Below are positions 1-8,632 of a stretch of 64,000 nt of DNA, piece by piece (position 1 is the first letter of the stretch; the number at the start of each line of letters is the position of its first letter). The DNA is from Coleofasciculus sp040219735 (GTDB lineage Bacteria > Cyanobacteriota > Cyanobacteriia > Cyanobacteriales > Coleofasciculaceae), in the NCBI GenBank assembly GCA_040219735.1, contig JAVJRX010000047.1, one strand, 5' to 3'. Under the pieces are notes generated by a model. The model saw nothing but the letters and a program-made list of their open reading frames with translations, was not told the DNA's origin and did not search any database. The position numbers were made by a program, and so were the translations under genes.

Positions 1-1
1 T

Positions 2-1042
2 AAATATGACTTAGAAAAGGAGTACAAAAACAACAAGCACTTCCAAGCCCTCTATTCTCAAGCGGCTCAACAAGCGCTAAGAACAGTTAGCGAATCCTTT
101 AAGTCCTTCGATGGTTTAATAAAGGCGTTTAGAAAAGGAAAGATAGCAGATAACCCTAGACTGCCTAAGTATTTAAAGAAAGGCGGTCTTTCTGTTGTCA
201 GCTATCCTAAGCAAGCTTTGAAGATTAAAGATGGTCAAATCAGGATACCGCTAGGAAAGTTGGTTAAAACATGGTTTAAGATAGCGGATTTCTTTATCCA
301 TAAACCATCTAATCTCAACTTCAAAGACATCAAGGAGCTGAGAGTCCTCCCCCGCAACGGTTGCTTCTACGCTGAGTTCGTCTACCTCCTGCCTTCCATA
401 AAAGCAGATGTAGACCCCTTACGGGTACTAGGAATCGACCCCGGACTCAACAACTGGATGACCTGCGTTTCTAATGTAGGAACCAGTTTTATTGTTGATG
501 GACGTAAACTAAAGAGTCTCAACCAGCTCTACAACAAACGGGTTGCAACCATTAAGTTGGATAAAGCTCAAGGGTTTTGGAATGAAGAATTAGCCTCTCT
601 CACAGAAAGGCGTAATAGGCAAGTAAGAGATGCGGTTAACAAAGCCGCTCGTGTTGTTATCAACTATTGCCTCCAACATCGGATTGGAACAGTCGTTTTC
701 GGCTGTAATCGACGCAATAAAGATGGGATTGAGTTAGGGAAAAAGACGAACCAGGAGTTTGTTCAAATTCCTACTGCTCGTCTTAAACATAGGATTGAGC
801 AACTGTGTGAGCAATACGGGATTCAGTTTGTAGAAACTGAAGAAAGCTATACATCTAAAGCTAGTTTTCTTGACAATGACCCTCTGCCTGTATTCGGCTC
901 AGGCCCGGAAGGGTGGAGCAAGGGTGGAAAGCGAGTAAAACGAGGAATGTACCGCACCAAAAACGGAGAATTTGTCAACGCCGATGCTAACGGGGCTGCC
1001 AATATTCTCCGCAAAGTAGAGATACAGCTAGGTCTTGATTGA
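2..1042 (+). CDS. tnpB: IS200/IS605-family TnpB (OrfB) RNA-guided nuclease, 5' end outside window
   Basis: The reading frame is already open at base 2, so the N-terminus lies upstream; a TTG at 218 is internal, not the start. RuvC-like nuclease motifs are visible: GIDPG (Asp codon at about 437), EESYTSK (Glu codon at about 842) and VNADANGAANI (Asp codon at about 983). The zinc-finger CxxC pairs seen in many TnpB proteins are absent. The segment FLDNDPLPVF to GKRVKRGMYR is typical of the IS1341-like branch without the finger. TnpB proteins are guided by an RNA made from the 3' end of their own element. Whether a tnpA transposase lies upstream cannot be seen. The frame looks intact to its TGA. 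Confidence 0.93.
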   Translation, partial: KYDLEKEYKNNKHFQALYSQAAQQALRTVSESFKSFDGLIKAFRKGKIADNPRLPKYLKKGGLSVVSYPKQALKIKDGQIRIPLGKLVKTWFKIADFFIHKPSNLNFKDIKELRVLPRNGCFYAEFVYLLPSIKADVDPLRVLGIDPGLNNWMTCVSNVGTSFIVDGRKLKSLNQLYNKRVATIKLDKAQGFWNEELASLTERRNRQVRDAVNKAARVVINYCLQHRIGTVVFGCNRRNKDGIELGKKTNQEFVQIPTARLKHRIEQLCEQYGIQFVETEESYTSKASFLDNDPLPVFGSGPEGWSKGGKRVKRGMYRTKNGEFVNADANGAANILRKVEIQLGLD

Positions 1043-1187
1043 GCCTTGCGTCAGTAGGGCGTTTTTGACTGCGCCATTCAGGGTTTTTCTCTGGAACTCT
1101 AAGAAGACAAAACGAAGGGACGCGGCTTTAGTTCGTCCCGTAGTATCCTCTTAGAATCCCCCGCGTTTTAACCGGGGGAGAAGTCAA
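1043..1187 (+). mobile_element. Right end of the TnpB element and probable omega-RNA region
   Basis: After the tnpB stop there is a non-coding tail that ends in a hairpin: CCCCCG at 1158-1163 pairs with CGGGGG at 1173-1178 around a 9-nt loop, followed by GAAGTCAAC. Such a G/C-rich hairpin just inside the terminus is the usual right end of IS200/IS605 elements. In this family the right end together with the tnpB 3' end forms the scaffold of the guide RNA, with the flanking DNA (here from about 1188) as guide. The exact tip is inferred, not seen. Confidence 0.6.
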
Positions 1188-1213
1188 CTATTGCTAACTT
1201 TAACGAAAATGGC

Positions 1214-1810
1214 TCAATTGGAGACTTCTGCCATTTCAATAACGCGCCCCTCTAAATCTTTAACTAAAAAATTCAGCGGTTTTTGAGTGCGAACCTTATA
1301 CTTGAGGCGTCGCATTTGTACCCGCATCAACACTTGTTCTAAGCAGTCATGATCAAAGCAGACATGGCGGTGTCGATTTTTATTCCCATAGCTGGCACCG
1401 GAAATGACATGGAGTTGGGTATTTTTTCTAAGCTGATACCAAAGTCCCTCAGTTCCTTGTAGTTGAGTTGCACTCGTGGTTCCGGTATTGGTGGATAGAT
1501 AGAGGGGATCAATCCCGGTTGCGCCTAGGGTTTGCTCATAATTGTAGTAGTAGTGTAGGGGAACTTCTGCGGCTGACAACTCCAGCAAGCCTTCATAAAA
1601 CTGTCGTGCCACCTCCACATCAGACACCATAATGGTATGTACTTTAGGCGCACTGGTGAGAAACATCCACATCGCCACCGCGTAAGCTGCCAAGAGCATA
1701 ACCATAATGCCTTGGGTGGAAAAAAGGCTATCGAGTGGCAGAGACGGTAAAAAAGCGCCAAACGGCAGGAGTGGTAGTCGAAAGGCAATAATATCAACTG
1801 ATAGAATCAT
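1214..1810 (-). CDS. VOC (glyoxalase-like) protein with N-terminal membrane segment
   Basis: A 198-residue protein. The first about 50 residues are hydrophobic with one likely membrane helix (around residues 33-52, MVMLLAAYAVAMWMFL). They are followed by a vicinal-oxygen-chelate fold: VHTIMVSDVEVARQFYEGL opens the first module and HVCFDHDCLEQVL with FLVKDLEGRVIEM closes the second. The family includes glyoxalase I, dioxygenases and bleomycin-binding proteins. The substrate cannot be told from the sequence. It is convergent with the TnpB element and stands alone. Confidence 0.75.
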   Translation of the reverse strand: MILSVDIIAFRLPLLPFGAFLPSLPLDSLFSTQGIMVMLLAAYAVAMWMFLTSAPKVHTIMVSDVEVARQFYEGLLELSAAEVPLHYYYNYEQTLGATGIDPLYLSTNTGTTSATQLQGTEGLWYQLRKNTQLHVISGASYGNKNRHRHVCFDHDCLEQVLMRVQMRRLKYKVRTQKPLNFLVKDLEGRVIEMAEVSN

Positions 1811-2100
1811 TCTGACAAGCGATGTTGAGTTGATTTAACTTTGACGAATCGGTTGTTCTGTTACAGGTTTATGATGAATACCATCCGATGTCCTATAGAT
1901 GTTACTAGATGTTACTAATTTTAGCTAAGGTAAACGACATCAGCTAATCCTGCGGGACGTAAAACTCACACACTAAGGATGATAGGCGTCAGCAACTCAC
2001 TGTTAAATCTTCAACCGAAGGGGTAACACCTGCATAAGGGAGGCATCTGCTTGAGAGTGAACACCGTGCATTCACCAATTCTAGCTAGAACGTAAACACT

Positions 2101-2760
2101 GTGCATATTCCACATTTTTCTGAATCCAACCATCCGCTAGTCAAATCCCTGTTTCACTACAGCGATCGGGAACTGGTAACTCTGTTTCAGCGCTATCCGG
2201 AACAGGGAAAGTATTTCACGGCGATTTTCTGCCGCTATAGTCCGATTGTCTATACCTTAATTCGTCATTCCGCGCGATCGCCCGTGCAAGCCGACTACCT
2301 CTTTGCCCTCACCTGGCGTCATATTTTCTATGAACTGCGGGGAATGGATTTTATCAAAGAGGCGGCGAGTGAGTCTAATACCTTCCAAAGCTGGCTGATT
2401 AACATGACAGCCGTCTGCATCAATCAAGCGGATTTACCCCCAGTGGAGTCCATTCACTATACCCTCCAAGCTGCACCACCCCCATTATGGTGTTATCTGG
2501 AGGCAGCATTAGAACAGTTACCCCCTCTGATGCGGTTAATTGTGATAATGGCTTTAACCTTTAAGTGGAGTGAAACCCGCATCGCCGCCTATTTACAAGC
2601 CGAAGGCGAAGTGATCGCACCCGCTCAAGTCAGAAATCAACTCCAGCAGGGGTATCAGCGATTAGAGGCAAACTTACCCGAGGATATTCGCGAGATTTAC
2701 TTACAACAAGCGGCGGATAATACTGAGGACAAGTCCGAATCCAATGCTGTACCCGTGTGA
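2101..2760 (+). CDS. Sigma-70-like (ECF-type) protein
   Basis: A 219-residue protein starting at GTG. Residues about 45-80 (RYSPIVYTLI followed by ADYLFALTWRHIFYELRG) match the layout of sigma region 2 of ECF factors. Residues about 135-190 (ALEQLPPLMRLIVIMAL, then a helix-turn-helix-like stretch with IAAYL and QVRNQLQQGYQRLE) match region 4. The acidic tail is low in complexity. The sequence is divergent, so promoter recognition is uncertain; it could be a sigma-like regulator. No anti-sigma gene is adjacent. It stands just upstream of the TPR gene on the same strand with a gap of about 220 bp. Confidence 0.6.
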   Translation: MHIPHFSESNHPLVKSLFHYSDRELVTLFQRYPEQGKYFTAIFCRYSPIVYTLIRHSARSPVQADYLFALTWRHIFYELRGMDFIKEAASESNTFQSWLINMTAVCINQADLPPVESIHYTLQAAPPPLWCYLEAALEQLPPLMRLIVIMALTFKWSETRIAAYLQAEGEVIAPAQVRNQLQQGYQRLEANLPEDIREIYLQQAADNTEDKSESNAVPV

Positions 2761-2982
2761 CATCCTCTGGCGCTGTAATCTTTTTACTGCAATCGCTAGA
2801 ATTTTGAATAGGGCAAGTTCTGTCCGATTTTAAGCCTGTGGACTGGAAAGAGTGCCGTCACCGCCAGAAAGAAGCAGGAAGCAATCCGGATGATGTCTAA
2901 CAAGATCCAATATTGTCTAGCTTTGTCCAAGTGTTGTAGAACGGATAGACATTCCCTATCTCGAACAAAAAATCATCAATCC

Positions 2983-4062
2983 ATGAATAGAGGATATCTC
3001 TCGGTGAACGTGATGCGTCGCACATCGGTGGCTCTGATTTCTGGGGCGGTACTGATCTTGAGTAACCCGGCTCTAAGTCAAACCGTCTCCAACAACACCG
3101 AGGGTTTTGACTTACAAGATCAATTGACGATTCCCTTGAATAGAAGCCTTCAACGGGAAGAAAGAAATGAGGCGGATTTACTTCTGCGGCTAGGAGGAGA
3201 GGCAAAGCGTCAAGAAAATTGGCAAAAAGCCATCGCTTATTGGCAACAGGCGCTGGATCTTTATCAGAAAATCGGCGATTTTGAAGGACAAGGCTTAGCT
3301 TACAATTATATTGGTCTCACTTATGCTGATTTGGGACGCTTTTCCCAAGCTGAGGAGTCCCTACGCCGTCGGTTAGGGGTTGCCCGTTTCCTACAAGACT
3401 TTCAGGGACAAATTTATGCCTTGAATAACATTGGCACTGTACTGCTGCAATCGAGAAATCTGGAAGCCGCCCAAGTAAGCTTTGCTGAAGCCCTCACGAT
3501 TGCTCGCACGGTGGGCGATCGCGAAGGGGAAGGACTTAGTTTGAGCAACCTGGGTTTAGTCGCCACTAGTGCGGGTGATTATTTAGAGGCGATTAAGCAG
3601 TATAAAGCGGCGATAACCTTGCGGCGGCGATTGGGCGATCCTTTGGGAGAAGCGAATACCCGTAATAATTTAGGGGATGCCTATTTCGCGATCGCCTCCT
3701 ACAAAGATGCGATTGGCTCCTATCGATATACCTTACAACTGGCACAAGATAGCCGTGATATTCCCAATCAGTTTCGCGCCCTGCGTGGATTGGCGAAATC
3801 TTACAGTATCATTGGTCCAGATTTGCTGGCGATTCGATATCTCAATCAACATTTAGCCTTAGCCCAAGAACAGGAAAGCTTAAGCCGAGAGTTGGTTTCA
3901 CTGCGATTATTTGCCGAATTTTATCTAGCCAGAGGCAATTTATCTAAAACGCGGCAATTTTACGAACAAGCGATCGCCCTCGCCAACGCGATCGGCGAAA
4001 CTCAGCAAGAAGCCTTATTACGGAATGATTTAGCCCAAATCCTTTATGAAAGAGGGGATTGA
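2983..4062 (+). CDS. Secreted tetratricopeptide-repeat protein
   Basis: Residues 11-34 from this start (MRRTSVALISGAVLILSNPALSQ) form a signal peptide, which argues against the longer frame from 2890; ATG 3013 is an equally possible start. The mature part consists of about six TPR units with the usual spacing (for example AYNYIGLTYADLGRFSQAEE, ALNNIGTVLLQSRNLEAAQ, SLSNLGLVATSAGDYLEAI, TRNNLGDAYFAIASYKDAI). TPRs are protein-interaction scaffolds. The export signal places it in the periplasm or outside. The partner is unknown. Confidence 0.8.
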   Translation: MNRGYLSVNVMRRTSVALISGAVLILSNPALSQTVSNNTEGFDLQDQLTIPLNRSLQREERNEADLLLRLGGEAKRQENWQKAIAYWQQALDLYQKIGDFEGQGLAYNYIGLTYADLGRFSQAEESLRRRLGVARFLQDFQGQIYALNNIGTVLLQSRNLEAAQVSFAEALTIARTVGDREGEGLSLSNLGLVATSAGDYLEAIKQYKAAITLRRRLGDPLGEANTRNNLGDAYFAIASYKDAIGSYRYTLQLAQDSRDIPNQFRALRGLAKSYSIIGPDLLAIRYLNQHLALAQEQESLSRELVSLRLFAEFYLARGNLSKTRQFYEQAIALANAIGETQQEALLRNDLAQILYERGD

Positions 4063-4130
4063 ACTGCTAGTTTTGCTACTGCCATTCCGCAGGTTTAGCT
4101 TTTGGCTTGGGGCTACCAGCTAATTTTAAA

Positions 4131-4202
<72 letters not shown>

Positions 4203-4697
4203 TCATGACTTCAACGCTTGCCACGATTACTAATCTTACCCAGTAAAAGGATAATTTGGCAAGCCCTTTGAGAAAATTTTTTTCAGAGCATCCGCCGTTA
4301 CACCTTCTGTTTCCCAGCCATACCCGTCATTTCGCTGAAGTAAAAGATGCTGCAACCCCTGTGATTAAAACCTTTTGGGAGATTCTCTCTATCCGTATCC
4401 AGGTTGTCGCAAAAGGCACAGGCGTAGATGGCACAGAGGGCAGATGGCAATGCTACGTCTGGGAGCTGGGGAAGCCATAGTACATTTTCCCTGATAGCGG
4501 TGCAAGGGTATAAAAGGGTTAAACCCTTTTTCCTTGAACAGGAGCAAATATCAATGCCGCTCAAAGCATTGATAGATAAGGGTTTGGGATTTTTGCAGCC
4601 AGCCCTATTTAGATATAAAAGCTGCGGAAGCAGATGGTTCTGTTGTCGTGATTGGAATGTAAGTAGCCCCGATGGCTGCTTTTAACAAGCGAGTGGC
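4203..4697. other. Intergenic, no supported gene
   Basis: About 500 bp between tRNA-Asn and the HAD gene. Short overlapping frames exist on both strands but lack ribosome sites, consistent composition and recognisable motifs. A short frame ending near 4672 (EADGSVVVIGM then stop) looks faintly coding and may be the worn tail of an old gene; it is not strong enough to annotate. Confidence 0.4.
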
Positions 4698-5342
4698 TTA
4701 CAATTTGGCAAAATCCGCGATAACTGTCAAGACTTCACGAGGATGGTTAACTAAAAAGTCAGGGTTATATTTGATTAATGCATCTGAAGAATTAAATCCC
4801 CAAGTTACGGCTACCACTTTTATGTTAATTTTCTTTGATGCAGCGATATCTCGTGTTTCATCTCCTATATAAACAAGGAAGTTTGGCTGAAAATGGTTAT
4901 CATTTATAAGTTTTTTTAATGCGCTTGATTTACCGAAAATTGTCGCTTCTGAATCAATGAAACTAAAAAAAGATTCTAGGGCATGTATTTTTAAGAAGGT
5001 TTTAACATTTTTTTCGGTATTTGAGGTTAATATGCCGATAATCTTTCCTTGATTCTTTAACTCCTTTAACAACTCAGGTATTCCATAAACAGGCTTTAAA
5101 GATTCAATATCCTTGTGTAATTCTGATTTAATGCGCTTAAGCAAAAAAGGAATTTTGAACAAGGGAAGTCCTGATTGTTGAATAATCTGGCGAGTGCTTA
5201 AATTTCTAATCTGTTCAATGTCCGATGGCATCAACGGTTTATATCCAAAGTCGTCTGCTAAACGATTCGCAATCCGGACGATCGCGTTGAAGGTATCCGC
5301 CAAAGTGCCATCAAAATCAAAAACAATAACTTTTATACTCAT
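4698..5342 (-). CDS. HAD-superfamily phosphatase (HAD-IA, Gph-like)
   Basis: The start at 5342 is chosen because GGAG lies 7 nt upstream and the protein then begins directly with motif I, VIVFDFDGTLADT; the longer frame adds no domain. Length is 214 residues. Motif I Asp nucleophile (DFDGT), motif II (ILTSNT) and motif IV (YIGDETRD) are all present, with a helical cap between them. Such enzymes hydrolyse small phosphorylated metabolites such as phosphoglycolate or nucleotides. The tail VNHPREVLTVI is typical of the Gph-like subgroup. The substrate is not predictable. Confidence 0.85.
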   Translation of the reverse strand: MSIKVIVFDFDGTLADTFNAIVRIANRLADDFGYKPLMPSDIEQIRNLSTRQIIQQSGLPLFKIPFLLKRIKSELHKDIESLKPVYGIPELLKELKNQGKIIGILTSNTEKNVKTFLKIHALESFFSFIDSEATIFGKSSALKKLINDNHFQPNFLVYIGDETRDIAASKKINIKVVAVTWGFNSSDALIKYNPDFLVNHPREVLTVIADFAKL

Positions 5343-5640
5343 GAGTTTGCTCCGACAATTGACAATGACTAGCGAAATGCCGACAGATGCAGGAAAATTG
5401 ATATAGATATCCTGCTGAAACGCCAATATCGGAATATCTTAGTTTGTCCAAGATTTTTCCGAATTCCGTAAGTGTAGGATCTATATTGCCGGGGCAGATC
5501 AAAAACTTGGCATCACAACTTATGTAAACCAAGTATAATCAGTGGTGCAGGGATAAATACTGGGATAGATAGTCCTATGGCTACACGTAATTGGTAAACA
5601 GAATTATTGTATGATAAACGTTAATGGCTGAAAAACTCAA

Positions 5641-6285
5641 ATGTTTCAGACGTTTGCCGAAGTTCTAAATTATATTGCCAGTCATCCAGACAAGTTTAGG
5701 GAAGCCCTAGGGCAACATTTGCTATTGGTACTCGTGCCACTGACAATCAGCTTAGTGCTGGGTTTACCGTTAGGGCTGCTGAGTGCGCGATCGCGAACCA
5801 CCTCAACTGTCTTGATTAATACCGTCAATGGTTTACGAGTCATTCCCAGCTTAGCGATTTTATTCGTTGCCATTCCCTATTTGGGGCTAAGTTTCAAATC
5901 GGCGGCGGTAGCGTTGACGCTTTTAGCACTACCACCGATTTTGATCAGTACAGATGTAGCCTTTCGCAATATTGAACCCACCATCATCGAAGCTGCCAAA
6001 GGGATGGGGATGTCTCCCAGGCAAATTTTGCAACAAATCGAAATTCCTTTAGTCTTACCGGTAGTCATTGCTGGGATTAAAACCGCGACAGTCGAGGTAA
6101 TTGGTAGCGCAACTCTAGCTGCTTTTATTGGTGCAGGGGGATTGGGTAGTTTTATTGCGTTGGGGTTTGCGCTTTATGATCAAAGTATTCTATTGGTAGG
6201 TGCTATTCCTGTGGCAATATTGGCATTAGTTGCGGAGGTTAGTTTGAGTATTTTACAACGATTTACATCCTCCCACAGCAGGTAA
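5641..6285 (+). CDS. ABC transporter permease, glycine-betaine/choline (OpuC/ProW) type
   Basis: A 214-residue membrane protein with about five helices. It contains the ATPase-contacting EAA loop IIEAAKGMGMSPRQILQQIEIP and the family signature VIGSATLAAFIGAGGLGSFI. Length matches OpuBB/OpuCB-type subunits, which pair with an ATPase and a substrate-binding protein to import quaternary ammonium osmolytes. No ATPase or binding protein lies beside it. A second, diverged permease of the same family lies at 11444-12079 on the other strand. The ligand could be betaine or a related compound such as ergothioneine, which OpuC-like systems also carry in some bacteria. Confidence 0.88.
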   Translation: MFQTFAEVLNYIASHPDKFREALGQHLLLVLVPLTISLVLGLPLGLLSARSRTTSTVLINTVNGLRVIPSLAILFVAIPYLGLSFKSAAVALTLLALPPILISTDVAFRNIEPTIIEAAKGMGMSPRQILQQIEIPLVLPVVIAGIKTATVEVIGSATLAAFIGAGGLGSFIALGFALYDQSILLVGAIPVAILALVAEVSLSILQRFTSSHSR

Positions 6286-6402
6286 AAAAGGTTTTATATT
6301 TGTTATAGGGGTCATTTGTCAGTGTCCGCAGTTTCCCAGACTTTCATTCTCCTGCTAAGCACTCGTTTAGACTGAATTTTCCCCAGCCGAAAAATTGAAA
6401 CT

Positions 6403-6422
6403 GCCTCACCTTATGGTGAGGC
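6403..6422. terminator. Hairpin between convergent genes
   Basis: GCCTCACC and GGTGAGGC form a perfect 8-bp stem with a TTAT loop between the permease and the DyP gene, which point at each other. A strong T-run is missing directly after the stem on either strand, so termination is likely but not certain. Confidence 0.55.
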
Positions 6423-6511
6423 TTTCCGCGATTTTTGACGTACCCTACTTATTTACAATCGCTTAAAGATTGATGTGATGTAGTGGTGGTTTTAACTGAA
6501 TGTTTTGTCTA

Positions 6512-8503
6512 TTACCCACATAGGAAACTGATGTAGTTGTTCAGCGTTGCGATGTTCTGCTCATAGGCAGATTCATCACCCACCGCCACTACACTCCGCA
6601 CAAAAAACTTGAACGGTAGCTCTCGTTCGCCAAAAAAGCTAACAAATCCATCCGGCTCAAGGGTATCTCCGTTTAAACCAATTGCCCAATACAGTTCTTT
6701 GTATTCCTTAAGTTCGGCGATTTTATATTCGCTTGCCTCAATCTCCTGGTTGCGTACATCTTCAATGTATTTATTGAGCGTTGCGATATCCTCCTCGTAG
6801 GCAGAGGGGTCGCCAATTTCTACCTGCGAACTCCGCACGTAAAACTTAAATGGTAAGTTTCGCTGCTCGAAGAAGCGGAGGAATCCGTCTGGCTCGCTGG
6901 TTTCTCCGTTCAAACCAATTCCCCAGTTCCGCTGCTGGTAATTGCGGAGTTCGTCAATAATGTTTTGAGCAGCTTGGAGCTCTTGTTTGGGTACTCCCCG
7001 AAATACGATATTGCAGGTGGGAGCGGGAGCAAAAGACTTGAGGAAACTCATGCAGGGGGCAAAGAAATATTCCCCGCCTTTCATGGTTACCCAATGAGTG
7101 AAGTCAGCTTCCGTCTGCCCTGACTCGTCCCAGTTAGTTGGCCATTGGTATGTCTCTGTGACGGCGACTAAGTTACCATTATTATCCTTTTCTTTCTTTT
7201 CAACACCAATGACTACATCTGTACCCACATCTCGCCGGACAAAGTTACGTTCCTTCGCCCATGCCTTCTGCATGAAGTTGAACTGATTCGATAAACTGGC
7301 TTGGAAGCACAAAAACAGCAGTCCTGCACCGGTTTCTGGCTCCTCGCTGGGGAGAGGTCCATAGTTAATTCCCCGACGAACAATACGATGCATCTTCTCC
7401 TCTTCTAGAGGGACTGGCGTTTCACCACGGGGATTGACCTTGCGAGTGTGGGCGTGGAAGGGACACTTTAGACCTTCGTTATCCTCTGCATAATTAAAGT
7501 TGTTCTCTTCAGGCTGTTGAGAGCTTTCCGTATTTTGGAGAACAACTGGAGTTCCGTCCTGGAAGCGTCCCATAGTGTAAGCTCCTGCTAAATCGGGGGA
7601 AGCTTCGAGCTTTTCAGCCAGGTTATTAACTACATCCTTGTTCCAGGCTTTAACGTTTTGCTCCAGTTTGCGGTAAACTAAAAAACTACCGTAGCTCTCA
7701 TCTTTTTTACCCAAGGGATCTTTGAACAATACCAAATTTAGCGGGGCGCTAGGATCCCATTTGGAAAAGTCGCTATTTTCTTTTTCCTTGTCAATATCTG
7801 CCTTCAGAAACAGGGGTTGACTGACTCCATCTCGGAATCCGAAATGCTCCATCTCCGCTCCAGTTTCAGAACTTCTGAGGACGTAACCTATATCCTCATG
7901 GGCGACTGTAGCAATATTAGCCAGCTCTGTTTTTATTTTCTCTACTTGTTGTGCCAATAGAGCAGGCTGCTTGTGCAGCAGTTCGGGGTTTTTCCGCTCT
8001 AACAGCTTTGCCTCTTGGGTTCGCGGACCTACTATCTTATCACCTGCAAGCAATACAAGAGCATGAATTTCTTGTTGAAAACTATCTTCCCATTGCTCAA
8101 CATCATCGCCAAGTTCGTTCTGAATATTGGTATCTTTCATCCCTTGTCGAAATGGGTTTTCATTGGGCAGATCCTCGTAGTTATACCCTAAGTACATATA
8201 ACCAGCCCTTGTTAAAAAGAAGTTGCCAAATAGTTGACCTTCCCCTTCATACTGTCGATGCTGCTTTGCCTGCTCGGCTTGAGCCAGTGCAGATGTTACA
8301 TACTTGTGACTAAAATTGCCAATCCATTGCTTAACGGATTCCGGATCGCCAGTGAATTTCAAAAACAAATGAACCGCATGGTTTCGTCCATGGGATTTGA
8401 GGATATTGCCTTGGATCTCACCTAACAGGGCTTCATATTCCAATTCATCAAAAGGGGTGACAATTTCGGTGACTTGCTTTATCGCTTCGTTGATGTCAGC
8501 CAT
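6512..8503 (-). CDS. DyP-type heme peroxidase with duplicated C-terminal module
   Basis: The start at 8503 has AAAGGAG 8 nt upstream; the longer frame adds 27 residues without a signal. The protein has 663 residues, longer than usual DyPs (about 300-500). Visible hallmarks are the GXXDG motif GFRDG (residues 222-226, catalytic Asp225), a proximal-heme-ligand motif CPFHAHTRKVNPRG (His352) and the distal Arg in RRGINYG (Arg377). Residues about 522-581 and 601-659 are two copies of one module (GLNGETSEPDGF against GLNGDTLEPDGF, LPFKF, then SAYE and IATLN), an unusual addition. DyPs use H2O2 to oxidise dyes, phenolics and other donors. No export signal is visible. The gene lies 129 bp downstream of the copper-radical oxidase gene on the same strand. 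Confidence 0.93.
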   Translation of the reverse strand: MADINEAIKQVTEIVTPFDELEYEALLGEIQGNILKSHGRNHAVHLFLKFTGDPESVKQWIGNFSHKYVTSALAQAEQAKQHRQYEGEGQLFGNFFLTRAGYMYLGYNYEDLPNENPFRQGMKDTNIQNELGDDVEQWEDSFQQEIHALVLLAGDKIVGPRTQEAKLLERKNPELLHKQPALLAQQVEKIKTELANIATVAHEDIGYVLRSSETGAEMEHFGFRDGVSQPLFLKADIDKEKENSDFSKWDPSAPLNLVLFKDPLGKKDESYGSFLVYRKLEQNVKAWNKDVVNNLAEKLEASPDLAGAYTMGRFQDGTPVVLQNTESSQQPEENNFNYAEDNEGLKCPFHAHTRKVNPRGETPVPLEEEKMHRIVRRGINYGPLPSEEPETGAGLLFLCFQASLSNQFNFMQKAWAKERNFVRRDVGTDVVIGVEKKEKDNNGNLVAVTETYQWPTNWDESGQTEADFTHWVTMKGGEYFFAPCMSFLKSFAPAPTCNIVFRGVPKQELQAAQNIIDELRNYQQRNWGIGLNGETSEPDGFLRFFEQRNLPFKFYVRSSQVEIGDPSAYEEDIATLNKYIEDVRNQEIEASEYKIAELKEYKELYWAIGLNGDTLEPDGFVSFFGERELPFKFFVRSVVAVGDESAYEQNIATLNNYISFLCG

Positions 8504-8632
8504 AACCAACTCCTTTTTTACTGTGTAGCTAAACTTGTCTGGTTGAAAGTAAGACTGGGAGATATTTGACAAACAGTAAGTCAAAAAACTCCTACAAATA
8601 TCTCGCCAGTGGAAGAATTGATGCCCCGGAAA

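Noticed and set aside
2890..2982. Longer N-terminus of the TPR protein
   Set aside because: The signal peptide begins downstream, and a 40-residue polar, Cys-rich lead would mask it.
4256..4685. Several overlapping small frames after tRNA-Asn
   Set aside because: No ribosome sites, no consistent frame, Cys/Trp/Ser-rich content of the non-coding kind.
6512..8503. Tat export of the DyP peroxidase, given tatC in the window
   Set aside because: No twin-arginine signal is present at either possible start, and tatC is 16 kb away.
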